DNA of 64,000 nt, taken from Platycnemis pennipes (lineage: Eukaryota > Arthropoda > Insecta > Odonata > Platycnemididae). Both the position numbers and the translations under genes were made by a program. Below, one piece after another: positions 32,131 through 42,989 of the stretch. The stretch spans positions 60,058,609 to 60,122,608 of the forward strand of contig OW121854.1 of the NCBI GenBank assembly GCA_933228895.1. Direction: 5' to 3'. Position 1 is the stretch's first letter; every line of letters begins with the position of its first letter. The notes below the pieces were generated by a model. It was not told the origin of the DNA and did no database searches. It saw only the letters and a program-made list of their open reading frames with translations.

Positions 32131-32600
32131 CTAATATCGTCGCAATGTTTTTACCCCTTTCCTTTCCAAAAAATCCTGCATATATCCACTCAACCAGTGA
32201 TTCAAAATCGCGTTAATGAGCCATCACCTCCCATGATAACAAAAAAAGTGTACGGAGTACAAACGGAGCACATTTTTCGCCGTTGTGAGCAACGTGGATT
32301 TCGGATTCCCGGACGTCGGAATTGGGAATTGGATCGAAGCTTTCCTATCGGGAAACGATAATTGAATGGCAAATTTACATCTTTTTTCAAGAAGGTGACG
32401 TGTTCCGGATATTTGATACTCCCGAATCCGATTTCCAATAGGTGAGCAAATGGTCTTCCACGTGCTAAAGGGCAACGAGCACAAAAATCGTACAGCATTA
32501 CGCGAATAAATTAACGCGTCACTTCATGACATTTTGCATACGATTTACCACGAAAGTTTTCGGATGTTTATTTAAACAAAGTGGAAAACCTGAGTGTAGG
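32131..32600. other. No feature recognised
   Basis: Open frames on the minus strand (up to 98 codons) lack motifs. Confidence 0.4.
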
Positions 32601-32604
32601 CAGG

Positions 32605-32745
32605 ATAAGGGCTAGAACAGGTCTTAAAGGACGTGAAAGAGAGGAACTACGTTAATATGGAGGGGTTGGCCGATAGAAGAATCGAGTGGAGGGCTGCGTC
32701 AAACCAATCGTAGGATTGTTGACCTATGATGATGAAGATGCATTT
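32605..32745 (+). mobile_element. LINE 3' fragment (plus)
   Basis: GTCTTAAAGGACGTGAAAGA, GGGTTGGCCGATAGAAGAAT and GAGTGGAGGGCTGCGTCAAA, then CCTATGATGATGAAGATG, give the same LINE end as at 31975. Confidence 0.8.
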
Positions 32746-32859
32746 AACAAAACTTGTATAAAATAATGTAATTTATCAGTGGAAATTAGAAAATAATTCA
32801 TCACAAATAAGCAAGGACGAGCCATGATAGGAAGAGTATACAGAAGTGGCTAAACGGAG

Positions 32860-33155
32860 AGACGTCCGACAGCTATGTTCCTTTGCACTAGTGAGGATAA
32901 GACAGTTACCTGATATGGTTTATTTAAAGGAAAGAGGGGCTCTAACTAGCGTCGGCACGAGCCTACTCTTAACCGATGCGCCTAGAGGTCCACGGTTTTA
33001 CGCCACATCCGACGGGCTAAGTTCTCTACCCTCTGGAGAGCTCTCTACACAACACTCATGTTAGGGACTAGCATACCACGTAAAAAATCCATCTTCGGGA
33101 TTTGAACCTGGACTCTCGGGTTGGGAAGCCAGTACTCATCCACCTCATCAACCAA
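32860..33155 (-). mobile_element. tRNA-derived SINE (minus)
   Basis: Minus strand: GGTGGATGAGTACTGGC head, AGGTTCAAATCCCG B box, TATGCTAGTCCCTAACATGA, CCGTCGGATGTGGCG, TCGGTTAAGAGTAGGC. A diverged full-length copy. Confidence 0.75.
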
Positions 33156-33499
33156 ATTCCTTAGGAGAAGAGTAGGGGAGGAAATTCAAAGGAAGGGAAA
33201 TACTATTTTTTCTCATATTATTTCGACGAAGTGTAGCTAAAGGATAAAGAAGTGGGCTACCGACCTAAAGTTTCAGATTCGAATTCAATTAGAGACGTGC
33301 CTAGCTAAATACAAGCAATTTCATATTCTGAGTACCAGCTCATTTTGGGGAATCGCATGCGGTACCCTTTACCGCAGATACAAGGCCCTTCTACCCCGAT
33401 GGAGTGAATTTAAATCGCCGTCGTACTTTACTACTTGGTGAGCTCTACCCTCATGTACTAGGCCAACCTGATGAACTCTGTGGCTGGCTTTAACAATAT

Positions 33500-33735
33500 G
33501 AATGTCCATCTGAGTGGAGACTGGCTTTGCATCCACAGTTCCCGGGTTGAAATCTCGATAATAGCAGATTTTTCAGCGGTATACGGATACTTACTTGGGT
33601 GCTATGTGGAGAGAACTTAAAACAAATCCAATATTTTGTCCACTGAATGGGAAGTTTAACTGTGAACCACTTGACACCTTTCGTTAAGAGTAGATTAATG
33701 TTGACGGCGGATTTATCTCCACCATCCCTTCACTC
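33500..33735 (+). mobile_element. tRNA-derived SINE (plus), diverged
   Basis: Degenerate head, CCCGGGTTGAAATCTCG (B box), GATTTTTCAGCGGTATACGG, ACTTGGGTGCTATGTGGAGA, CACCTTTCGTTAAGAGTAGA and TTATCTCCACCATCCC in the order of the common body. The tail is missing. Confidence 0.75.
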
Positions 33736-33854
33736 TCTAAGAAGCCTCTTTCTAGCCTCACACACAACTATGCTTAATGATGATGTAGTTTGTCGGTCGT
33801 CTTTCATTAGAAACGTAGGCAAACTGCGATTAGGGAGCATTTTTGGGGGGGATC

Positions 33855-34185
33855 GGGTTGGTGTGGTGGCTAGAGTACTGGCCTCCCATCCCGAGGGCCT
33901 GGGTTCGATTCCCGGCAGTGACGGGTTTTTCATTGGAAAACCGGTCCCCACTAGAGTGCCTAGTGGAGGGCATTTCAAGTTCAGTACTCCGTCCGTCGGA
34001 TGGGACGCCGGGGTCCCCCTGGCGTCTTTCGTTAAGAGTAAGCTAATGCCGACGCCGGGTTTCTCTCCACCCTTCCTCCGTTCCCTGAAAACTCCTACCA
34101 TTATCCAATTATCCACCTATCCTATATGGCGCAAATGACCTAAGCTGTCGGTCGCCTCCCCTAAATAACCAACCAACCAACCAAG
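33855..34185 (+). mobile_element. Full-length CCAA-tailed tRNA-SINE (plus), reference copy
   Basis: The best preserved copy in the window: GGTGTGGTGGCTAGAGTACT (A box), GGGTTCGATTCCC (B box), body with TCATTGGAAAACCGGTCCCC, TCCGTCCGTCGGATGGGACG, GGCGTCTTTCGTTAAGAGTA, CCGACGCCGGGTTTCTCTCC, then the 3' module with CTATCCTATATGGCGCAAAT and CTGTCGGTCGCCTCCCC and the (CCAA)n tail. The frames through it are not genes. Confidence 0.9.
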
Positions 34186-34513
34186 CATCTTTGGGTACAT
34201 ACGTCCGATCGTGAAGTAAAATTGGAAATGAAAATAACTCTATAATATTTTGTATAAAATGTAAACATGTATAGGCATCAGTAATTGAAGTTATCATATT
34301 TATTACCTATTTTTTTCTGCTGCCAACTTGGAATAGTTGCGTTTAACTAAAAACGATTAGGAAATAAATATATTTATATGTTATTATTTGTTGTAATGTA
34401 ATTTTAAATTTTACTTGTTTTTAAACACATATTGATGGCTCTCGAAGAATTTTAAAAGTGTCATGAGGGATGGTAAAATTGTTTATGACAGGGCTAATAC
34501 TTCCGTCTCAAAA
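34186..34513. mobile_element. AT-rich stretch ending in a hAT-like terminus
   Basis: AAAAGTTTGCCGACTCCTG at about 34496-34513 matches the common hAT end whose inverse is CAGGGGTCGGCAAAC. The other end was not found, so the left limit is arbitrary. Confidence 0.4.
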
Positions 34514-34734
34514 GTTTGCCGACTCCTGATTTAAAATAACAACCAAGAGAAGAACTAAGGAATATCAATCTTTGGATTCACGTCCAGAGACATTCCAGAA
34601 TTTCGACCAATATCGATAGAATCCTGAGATGATAATTTGTAAACATTATATCCGTCCGTTTACCTCTCTCATTCCCGTAGTTCTACTTTTATCATTTACA
34701 TTTTAGAGTCTGATCGCGCACATATTGGCGCTTC

Positions 34735-34995
34735 AGATCGGGAGGAATGGTCTAAGGATGGAAGCGTAAGGGTAAGGAGCAAGGGTGGAGAGAAACCCGG
34801 TGTCTGCATTAGCCTACTGTTAACAAAAGATGACAAAGAGACAACGGCTTAACGTCCCATTTGACGGACGGAGTACATGAGTGCTCTCTACAAAACACGT
34901 AGGGGAAGGACGATTGAAAAATATCATCTACTCCGGGGATTCGAGATCAGGTGAGAGGCCAGTCTTCTAATCACTACTCCAACTCTTGCTTCACG
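34735..34995 (-). mobile_element. tRNA-derived SINE (minus)
   Basis: Minus strand: GTAGTGATTAGAAGACTGGC head, B box GATCTCGAATCCCCGG, then ACTCATGTACTCCGTCCGTC, GTTAACAGTAGGCTAATGCA and CGGGTTTCTCTCCACCC. No CCAA tail visible. Confidence 0.8.
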
Positions 34996-36205
34996 TCCAC
35001 CAAACCCTCGAGTGCCCACGGAGCTACACCGCAGGAGGTATTGGGAGAGGGGCTCTAGCTTTAGCTAGACCTCTCTCCCACCTTCGGGGCAGAAAGCTTC
35101 TCTCGACTTCCCTGGACACTCGACTCACCCCCATATAGAGTTCCGGAATAATTTACCCCCGTATATTGAAAAGGGAATCGGCTGGATGGTGGTGATGGGT
35201 CGAAGAGGGACGAAGCTTCCACAGTCCCTTTTTCAGCTTCAGGGACTATAAGTGGAGGGCGTATTTTAATGGGTAGGAAGAGAATTTTAGTTCGGGGGAT
35301 CAAATACCTAGTTCCGGTGGATTTGGTTAGTTCATTACTACTCTACGCCGACTCAGACCGAATCGAACCCTTCTCCATAGTCGTTACGAGAATCGACGTT
35401 AAGAGATTCCGATAAAGATGCAAGGTTTTCTGGAGGCTCTTTAGTTATGCATTGATTAATGACCGTGTGAATTTCGCGTCATGCCCCTCGGTGTCCTGTA
35501 GTAGGATAGTAGGAAGGTGCTATATGTATTAATTCATAGGTATCTGTAGACTCGAATATATGACTATTTGGATTAATTCTGGAGCACCTGGATTATTATG
35601 TGGGCACCCGAATAAAGAAATTGGCTTCTACATCAGCACCTCGGCGAACACTCAAATACTTGGTTGAATACGCGGAGTACGAAAACCCGAATGAATACTC
35701 AGACGACTGCCCGAGTACTTCAATAAACACTAACCGCGTGGATGAATACCGCTGTTTTCACTCGATCATTTGGGTACGTACAACTCTCACATCGTTATCA
35801 TCACCTAACATTAACCACAGAATATTCGGAATCCAGAGGTGATGAAAATACTTATTCAGACATATTACTAAATATCAATAACTACTTATAGCACACCCAT
35901 AAACTACTGACAAAGCAATTTTTGATGAATGCATCCGGTGCTGAAAGCTCAATGTAAAGCTCAGTACAACAGAGAAGGGCTTGGTGGACTGTAAATATTC
36001 TAGGACGTTGAGGATTTTTGGAGAATGTTATTGAGGGAAAAAATGAAGGTGGGGCCAGGCCAGAATAGGAAGTGCATGCACTGGAAAAAAATAAAGAGGA
36101 ATTGAGGAAAATAGAAGTGCAACTATATAGCCGAGATAAAAATGGATAAGAAATAATGAAGGGATCTTAGAGTGTAAAAAATGATGAAACGCTTCACATT
36201 GACTT
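34996..36205. other. No gene recognised
   Basis: Mixed sequence with an 80-codon minus frame at 35061-35303 that has no recognisable motif. Nothing else can be supported. Confidence 0.4.
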
Positions 36206-36215
36206 CGGAGGTAAG

Positions 36216-36301
36216 GGCGGGTGATGATAAGGAATATGACCAGATGTGGAGAGATATTGCACAAATTACATCACTGGTCATATTCCTTATCATCACCCGC
36301 C
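36216..36301. repeat. Perfect 28-bp inverted repeat, 30-nt loop
   Basis: 36216-36243 and 36274-36301 are exact reverse complements (arm begins GGCGGGTGATGATAAGG); weaker pairing (GAGGTAA / TTACGTCCTC) extends outward. Recent or conserved, given no mismatch. Confidence 0.85.
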
Positions 36302-36364
36302 TTTACGTCCTCAATTGACTCTTTCGTATAATATTGGTTATAGTCTTATTTTGGTTTTTCACGT

Positions 36365-36585
36365 TATCCTTTCCCACGACGATAGACTTCATAAGACCAT
36401 AGTCTTTCGATGCAAACGATAGAGCTGCGCTCCGCCTTCCTTGCAGACCGGGATATATTTAATGTCCCATTATTTTTAGAAACCCTGGCCATCAATTCTC
36501 GCCCAATTCATTTGATCTTCATCATTCTTCTTTTACAACACCTTTCAACCGATTCAAATTATCAGCAGCTATATCAGGGGGTGAG
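36365..36585 (-). mobile_element. LINE fragment (minus), decayed
   Basis: ACGATAGACTTCATAAGACC and TTTGATCTTCATCATTCTTC match, position for position, the same part of the LINE at 40815-41330 (TTGTCTTCATCAGGCC, ATTTTATCTTCATCATTCTTC). Confidence 0.6.
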
Positions 36586-36589
36586 GACG

Positions 36590-37589
36590 TAAGTGGCACA
36601 TGTGATACATTCGTACCTACTGTCCCACACTAAATTCTAGAATCACACACACGTTTATATGCGGTAATATTTTCTCCTAAAGCACGCACTCATATATCTT
36701 TGATAGTGATATATTCCTTACACAACCAGGAAGATTTGATACAGATTTTGAAATTAGCCTTTTCTTATCTCTTCACATATTATACCATCATTCACGAGGA
36801 TTCAAGTAATATTCTTATAATAACCCTGGATATCAATTATTCCAATATTTACCTTTATTACGACGCTATGACTTGCCTTATACCGGAAAAAAAGGCGTGA
36901 AGACTTAACGGGTAAGACCATGGGATAAATGGATTATTCCTCTCCTTGTTTCACTGGCCAATTAAAAAGAGTTTTAGGAAAGAAGAGATATCATGATACT
37001 ACAGAATTGGCAATGAATAAAGCAGAATAGGGGCACGTAGTCAACGACGGTTAGAAACACTATGATTATGATGACGCCACTAGAAAAGAATTTAATCTTC
37101 TGTAAGTCCTCACCGATGATTAAATATTTCCGTTCACGTCTCCACCGTAGATACTTGAGATTCAAGGCAGGGATGAACACAAAGATCGGCTCCATTATGA
37201 ATACGTTTATTATTCTTACGACGAAGCAATTTTATAGGGAACTAAGGATCCAAGGAACACAACGCTGCAGTAACATTAGTCTACTCAAAACAAAAGGCGT
37301 CCTTTGTCCCCCACCTTTCCCATCTAATATTCCTTGTTATTTTATGCTTTATTTTCAGATCCTTTAAATCATTACTATGCTGCTTTTCTTAAATTTCTTT
37401 TTCCTTAAAGTGTTTTCTTTAATTTTATATAGTATTTTGATTGTAATGGTTATGTAATTATCGGTTCGACCTATTAATGGTTTAACCAATAAACCTTTAC
37501 CAATTAATGGTTATGTACTCATTACATTCGTATTTATTATTTTCTGTTAATTTATATGTGTTATATTGCTCCATTATGCAATTGTACGG
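36590..37589. other. AT-rich, no gene recognised
   Basis: Short frames only. A 101-codon plus frame at 37062-37367 has no recognisable domain. Confidence 0.4.
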
Positions 37590-37717
37590 CTGTTGCCTTG
37601 ACTACATTCGCTTTATCTCTTTTATTTTATTTTTGGCATGTAATATTTTTTTAGACGTTTCAGGGGACTTATAGTCCCAGAACAATAAAGAAACTTTTCA
37701 ATTCAATTCAATCCAAA
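37590..37717 (+). mobile_element. LINE-like 3' end with (TTCAA)n tail
   Basis: GACGTTTCAGGGGACTTATA then AATAAAGAAACTTTT and a short CAATTCAATTCAAT tail look like the polyadenylated end of a non-LTR element. No coding part attached. Confidence 0.5.
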
Positions 37718-37849
37718 GGGAAAACACCACCATCGTATGGTGCATGGGATTGTACTCTCATTACTCGACGCGTGACGGTCACCGTAGAACGACGATTAAA
37801 AGACGTACGTAATCGCACGGTTATCAGTAGTGCGATGAAAACTAGTATG

Positions 37850-38625
37850 GGAATAAGACTGACACATGATCTTTCCTGAGGTAAACACATACATGAAATA
37901 ATGGGTCAAGCTAATCGTAAACTGGGATTCATCAAAAGAGTATTGGGTAAATGTGACGATCATGTACGAGAAATCAGCTACTTTTCCCTTGTTAGACCTC
38001 ATTTGGAATATGCTGCCAGTGTATGGGATCCCTACGAAATCGGTCTAAATAATGAACTTGAACGTGTGCAGCGAAGATCGGCAAGATTTGTAAAGGGACG
38101 ATACGATAATTATATTAGCGTAACCAGTCTATTAAATGAATTAAAATGGGAATCATTGTCAGATCGCAGGTTGAAATTTAGACTTAATCTCTTAAATAAA
38201 TTACAGGACAATATTTTCAGTGATGATGTTAAACATATTTTGCGAACCCCAACTTACTATGGCAGACTGGACCATAATCATAAAATTAGACAAATTGATT
38301 GCCGAACTGATGGATTCAAAATGTCCTTTTTCCCTCGTACAATTAGAGATACGAATAACGGTAAAAATGTCCAATCGGAGAGTAGCAATGGATAGCATTG
38401 GTAGCTGCATGTTGGTATGAGCACTTAAAGCTAACCCTACTAACAGAATGTTTTTGCATGTTTGATTTGCAATTTCTATCTTTTTCAAATAGTGAAGTTC
38501 TGACTAGTGTATTAATACTATTCCTTTTTCATGCATGATATGTAGGGCATGTTTGGTGAGAAATCACACCCTGTCACACACCTTTGTGGTAGCTTGCAGG
38601 GTATTATGTAGATGTAGATATGTCG
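37850..38625 (+). mobile_element. LINE C-terminus and 3' UTR (plus), best copy of the family
   Basis: One long open frame from about 37901 to 38395 reads GQANRKLGFIKRVLGKCDDH, ISYFSLVRPHLEYAASVWDP, NNELERVQRRSARFVKGRYD, SDRRLKFRLNLLNKLQDN and MSFFPRTIRDTNNGK, uninterrupted for 164 codons. The 3' UTR ends with CCTGTCACACACCTTTGTGG, TAGCTTGCAGGGTATTATGT and AGATGTAGATA. The element is 5'-truncated just upstream. Family: CR1/jockey-like, by its LVRPHLEYA and ERVQRR motifs. Confidence 0.85.
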
Positions 38626-38689
38626 CAACATGGTTTAGTTGTTAAAGTTTAAATTATACTGGGTACGGTTAGTTTTCGCTGTGGAAGCC

Positions 38690-38900
38690 CCCCGCCGCGT
38701 GGGTCGAGGAGGGAGGCCAGCGTTGGGCCTCGGAGCTCGGGAAAGGGTCGCGGATTTAGACCCTTTCCCAAGTGGGACACACCCTTCTGGCGACTACCTG
38801 GGACATGGTCATGGGCCTGGGACATCATCACTTTTAACCATTTGTTTCGACCATGTTCTTATAGTCTGTATTTTATATCTTGGCAGTGACGTCACGCAGC
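38690..38900. other. GC-rich patch with hairpin and CRE-like palindrome
   Basis: GGGAAAGGGTC (38739-38749) pairs perfectly with GACCCTTTCCC (38759-38769). TGACGTCA, the CREB/ATF palindrome, is at 38887-38894, followed by CAGCTG. It may be promoter DNA, but no transcript start can be shown. Confidence 0.35.
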
Positions 38901-40297
38901 TGAGTTGCCAGATTGTTTTGGATTCTCTCTACTTTGTTTTCTCTCGCACATTTTGGTGAACAATTGACTAACGTTTTCCGGTGTGTAATCAAAGTTTTTC
39001 TTTAATTAAATATTGTACCAGCATATTTTTTTGGAAGTTAAGTTATTTTCCGTTAGTTTCCCGTGAATTCTTTTCCAGAAATTCAAGGCTTCCTCAATCT
39101 CTTATTTATCAAAGCGTATTCGCCATGAGTTGCGCAAGTGAGCTCTCATGGGACATCGGAGTCAGCATACCTCACAAAAAAGTTCAATTTCAGTGAATCA
39201 AGCAAACAAGTGCCATGCATTTAAGTTATTAGGGTTGAGAGAGTTATACCAAGGAACTTAGTAACCTCAGCAGTGTCATTGATGGCGAAATTCGTACAAA
39301 AATTGCTAAATGTGAGCTCTGCTCTCGTGTGGTGTGTACTTTGTTTTTCTCTAAGTTTTCTGCGGAGTGCAGCTGTTATGAGCAATAATTTGTGTACTAG
39401 AGTCATATGTAATACCTCTGCTGTTTAATTCGAGTGGTCGGTGATGTTAAAATTAGAATTTTTCTATGTCAATGAGTAAAGCAGACGCATGAGCTCGTGA
39501 CGTGCTCTCGTATTTTTCTATTTTCCTCTGACAAAAGCCTCGAAAATAACAAATAATGTGTAATAAAGGTTTGTGATGTTGATTTACTGTGGGAAAAATG
39601 GTAGGAAGTGGATTTCTTGGGATTTGGCATGAATAACTGTAAAATTTGTTTCGGTGTCGTACGAATTCGTGCTTGGCGTGACGACAGGTATATCTCTGAT
39701 ATTAATGAGCAACTGATGCAGCCAAAGTTACGAAGATAGTGTGATAAGTCTTCGTGAACTGCATTATAAGTGAAAAAGCATAAACCATGGTGTTTTCCGT
39801 GAGATAAGTGCTGTTGGAAAAACATTTACCGTGTCAATCAAATTCTCATTGTTGTAATGACGTAAATGTTTTGGTGATTTTGTGGTATTGCATTTATTTT
39901 TCTAAATAAAGTGATAAACAGTGTCATAAGTAAATTTTTAAGCCGTACCGTAAGAAATGAGTAGTTCCTATGTGGTTGATGCCCATGATGAATAGAATGC
40001 CTTGAGTGTGAACGTGATTTTCTGAGGAATAACTGTGTTAATACAAAGTAGAAGCCTTGGCTTTAGTTCAGCGTAGAATTTCTGAGCAAATTAATTTAAA
40101 ATGTAGAATCAGCTTGGTGAGTGAGGGAATCATTACAAGATGCATAGACTAAGGCAAACTAAAGAGATGGATGTAGGTGCAGCAAGATTTATCGTTATGG
40201 TTTAACACATTAATTTCAGCATATTTAAATGTCTTGGGCAAGTTATCAGATTCATAGGGATCAAAGTTTGAACCCAGTATCAGTGTGTTTTTCAGTG
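38901..40297. other. Unassigned AT-rich sequence
   Basis: No motif-bearing frame. On the minus strand an AATAAA at about 39900-39908 could end a transcript from the frame at 40298-40546; this is speculative. Confidence 0.35.
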
Positions 40298-40546
40298 TTA
40301 ACTTTCTGAAGCCAGTTTTTCAATGCCAATAAACTTGTCATAGGCAGTCTCGTGGGATATAGCTTTGATCTGCTTGCTTTCCTCAGTAAGCTTGATGTCG
40401 CTTCTGCACCTGCATAACCATTTGTAAGGAGAGACAGTGGCTTTATTCGTATAGCAAGAGGGAATAGTCAGGGAGAGGGTTGAGGTTGTTGTAATAAGAG
40501 TACGTAGTTGAGTATTTGGTAAGAATCCCTTCAAGACGTGAGACAA
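40298..40546 (-). CDS. Possible exon or retrocopy, unknown product (minus)
   Basis: A minus-strand open stretch of about 82 codons ends at TAA (40298-40300). It contains FLPNTQLRTLITTTSTLSLT, then SPYKWLCRCRSDIKL and ISHETAYDKFIGIEKLASES. The first part is rich in Thr, Ser and Leu with one Arg and no acid, as in mitochondrial presequences; the rest looks like ordinary protein. But there is no ATG: a TAA lies directly before the first codon (TTG), so it would need splicing from upstream, and the acceptor is weak. I do not recognise the product. It may be chance. Confidence 0.25.
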   Translation of the reverse strand: MSHVLKGFLPNTQLRTLITTTSTLSLTIPSCYTNKATVSPYKWLCRCRSDIKLTEESKQIKAISHETAYDKFIGIEKLASES

Positions 40547-40779
40547 TTACATTATTGTCTACCGTTGCCGTTAAAATCTTGTTCTGTAAACCATTTATAA
40601 CGCATTACAGTGCCATGGAAAATAATTCCATTTCAAACGACTTGAAGTTCCCGCAGGGTAATTCGCTGTAGCGACAGTAAATTGTTTTGTACCTCGTAAG
40701 TTGGCAAAAAACTTGGCAACGCATGTGATTTTTAGCTTCTCTCATTGGGAGAAAATCGAGCTGTCGTCATCAATTTCGA

Positions 40780-40793
40780 TGACGTCACTGCCA
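40780..40793. promoter_or_regulatory. CRE palindrome in a 14-bp motif shared with 38881-38894
   Basis: TGACGTCACTGCCA here is the exact reverse complement of TGGCAGTGACGTCA at 38881-38894. TGACGTCA is the CREB/ATF consensus. Role not known. Confidence 0.35.
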
Positions 40794-40814
40794 TCTAAGG
40801 CCGCACAGACTTTA

Positions 40815-41330
40815 TTCATCATCATCATGGGTCAACAATCCTAGGATTGGTTTGACCACGAATATTCCTCCTTGGGTTTGACACAGCCCTCCACTCGAAT
40901 CTTCTATCGGCCAACCTCTTCATATTAACGTAATTCCTCTCTTTCACATCACTCACGATCTGTTCTATATAACTCATACGAGACCTTCCTTTTTCAATCT
41001 TCCCGTTCAATTTTCCCTCAACGATTGTCTTCATCAGGCCATCGTGTCTTAAGATATGACCAATTAAGTTGTCCAGTCGTCTTTTTAGAGATTCAGCATA
41101 CTTCTCTTTTCTCCCACTCTTCTTACGCACTTCCTCGTTACTTACTCGGTCGATCCATTTTATCTTCATCATTCTTCGGCAGCACCATATTTTGAATGCT
41201 TCCATCCTTTCCTTCTCCGCTGCTGTCATCGTCCATGCCTCAGTGCCATAAAGAAACATGCTCCAGATGTGCGTTCTGATGAATTTCTTCCTTACTTCTA
41301 AGGTTATATTTACATGTCCTTATTACTGTT
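40815..41330 (-). mobile_element. LINE C-terminal region (minus), well preserved
   Basis: A minus frame of about 165 codons reads VRKKFIRTHIWSMFLYGTEA, MEAFKIWCCRRMMKIKWIDR, VSNEEVRKKSGRKEKYAESL, LIGHILRHDGLMKTIVEGKL, RSRMSYIEQIVSDVKERNYV and MKRLADRRFEWRAVSNPRR. These are the hallmark C-terminal residues of 'craniofacial development protein 2-like' non-LTR elements. The tail is ATGATGATGAATAAA (minus). Few defects: the youngest-looking copy of this family here. Confidence 0.85.
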
Positions 41331-41389
41331 TGATTTTTACGGACGGCTGAGATGCAAAATGACCATGTCGGCGCAGCATTCAAAATCAA

Positions 41390-41640
41390 CTCATCTACCT
41401 ACGAAATGCACCAAGGGACCAAAGATTTAACTTACATTCCGACGGCCGGAGTAATGGACCTCATGTGCTCTATGAACAGAACACAAATATTCTTTGCAAT
41501 TAATAATGATATTCTTAAGATCGGCATTTGATATTGACGAAGCCGCGGATTTTGCTGGGAAACCTTTAGCCGCTGGTAAAATCCGCCATCGAAATGGGAA
41601 GCTAGTGCACAAGCACTTGCACCAACATGAACTGCGATAA
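41390..41640 (-). mobile_element. SINE (minus), diverged
   Basis: Minus strand: GGTGCAAGTGCTTGTGCACT head, GATGGCGGATTTTACCAGCG, and CCGGCCGTCGGAATG near the end of the body. The B box is missing or mutated, so limits are approximate. Confidence 0.5.
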
Positions 41641-41899
41641 AATTATCCTTCACATCGCAAGACGATTTTGAAAAAGAATCGCACCGAAGAGGAGTAGAAT
41701 CTAATTCGAGAATCCGGCGGCCCTGGAGGCGGGCCGAGTCCAATAAACCAATGTGAAACCTTCTCCTGCCTCACCACCCACGCAACCGACACGCCGCTAA
41801 TGACTCTCAACAACCGACGAGCAAATACGACTCCCAATATCTCATCTTGCGACTGAATCTCTCCGCACACATCGTGAGGGCAGGGGAGTAGGAGGTGGG

Positions 41900-41955
41900 C
41901 GCTTCGGGGGTGCCCGCGCTTTGCACCCCCAATGGGAGCGGCGGCGCTCCCAGGA
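41900..41955. other. Two adjacent GC-rich hairpins
   Basis: GGGGGTGC (41906-41913) pairs with GCACCCCC (41923-41930), and GGGAGCG (41934-41940) with CGCTCCC (41945-41951). Perfect stems of 8 and 7 bp with short loops, in a CpG-rich patch. Not followed by a T run. Confidence 0.6.
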
Positions 41956-42129
41956 GGCGCGGGGAGGCAGGAACTAGTTTGTCCAACCATTGTCAATCCG
42001 TGTACACAAGTCGGGCGAAGCGGTGGCGCTCGCTTATAATAACCTTTCGACCTTTGAACGTTACCGTCGAGTGCACGACAGCCGTTAACCAACCCAAGCC
42101 TCTCCCTCGCAACGAATACACTCAGGAAT

Positions 42130-42985
42130 TTAGAATGTATGCTAGGTAAAAAGTGTGTAGCTATCAATTTTTGGAGGAGGAATAATTCGATAGAGTGTAC
42201 ATATAAAATTAGTAACACGAAGATCGAAAACGTTGAAACCATAAGATATTTAGGTGTTACAATCACTAAAGATTTATCGTGGGGAAGACACATCATGGGA
42301 AATATGCGGCCGAGCGAAGAGAAAGCTAGGATTTATAAAAAGAGTACTTGGAAAATGTGATGAGAAAACAAAAGAGCGATGTTACTTTTCACTAGTTAGG
42401 GCCCACCTTGAGTATGCAGCCAGTGTATGGGATCCGAATGAATTAGGTTTGATCAGAGAACTAGACAGAGTGCAGCGTAGAGCAAGCAGCTAGGTTCGTT
42501 AAAAGGTGTTACGATAGGTTGATTAGTGTTTCAGAATTAATAAAAGAATTAGGGTGGGAATCATTATCAGAACGTAGGTTAAAGTACAGATTAAATCTAT
42601 TAGAGAAATTTCAATCGGATAGCTTTACTGAAGATGTTAGGCACATATTAAAAAACAGCGTATTATGCAATATTCGACCTGATAAATAAGATTAGAGAGA
42701 TAGATTGTCGTACTGATAGATTCAAAATGTCATTTTCCCCCCGTACTATAAGAGAACAGAATAGGCAGCATAGCAAAGGGATAGGTAGGTGAAATATTTT
42801 AGAGTAGTCTGTAGTGCATGATGCATGTATTAACCCCTTAAATATGTACTATATATACTAACAATGTTGTTGCATCAGACCCTATAGTTGCTTGTTTGCA
42901 TGTTAGTAGTGCATGCTTGGTGATCTTCACCCCCTGCACACACCATCGCGGTGGCTTGCCGGGTATCGTGTAGATGTAGGTGTAG
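42130..42985 (+). mobile_element. LINE C-terminus and 3' UTR (plus)
   Basis: Frames give IENVETIRYLGVTITKDLSW, LGFIKRVLGKCDEKTKERCY, FSLVRAHLEYAASVWDPNEL and, after a 1-bp shift near 42490, RCYDRLISVSELIKELGWES and RRLKYRLNLLEKFQ. The UTR ends TTCACCCCCTGCACACACCA, GTGGCTTGCCGGGTATCGTG and TAGATGTAGGTGTAGG. Same family as the 37850 copy, different subfamily in the UTR. Confidence 0.85.
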
Positions 42986-42989
42986 GTTA

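Noticed and set aside
33647..34138. 163-codon plus-strand frame and its 128-codon antisense partner
   Set aside because: Both lie within two SINE copies, whose repeated body opens the same frames at 9.6 and 45.1 kb.
41643..42296. 217-codon minus-strand open frame, the longest in the window
   Set aside because: It runs antisense to a LINE (right part) and through a SINE and a GC-rich patch; no family motif.
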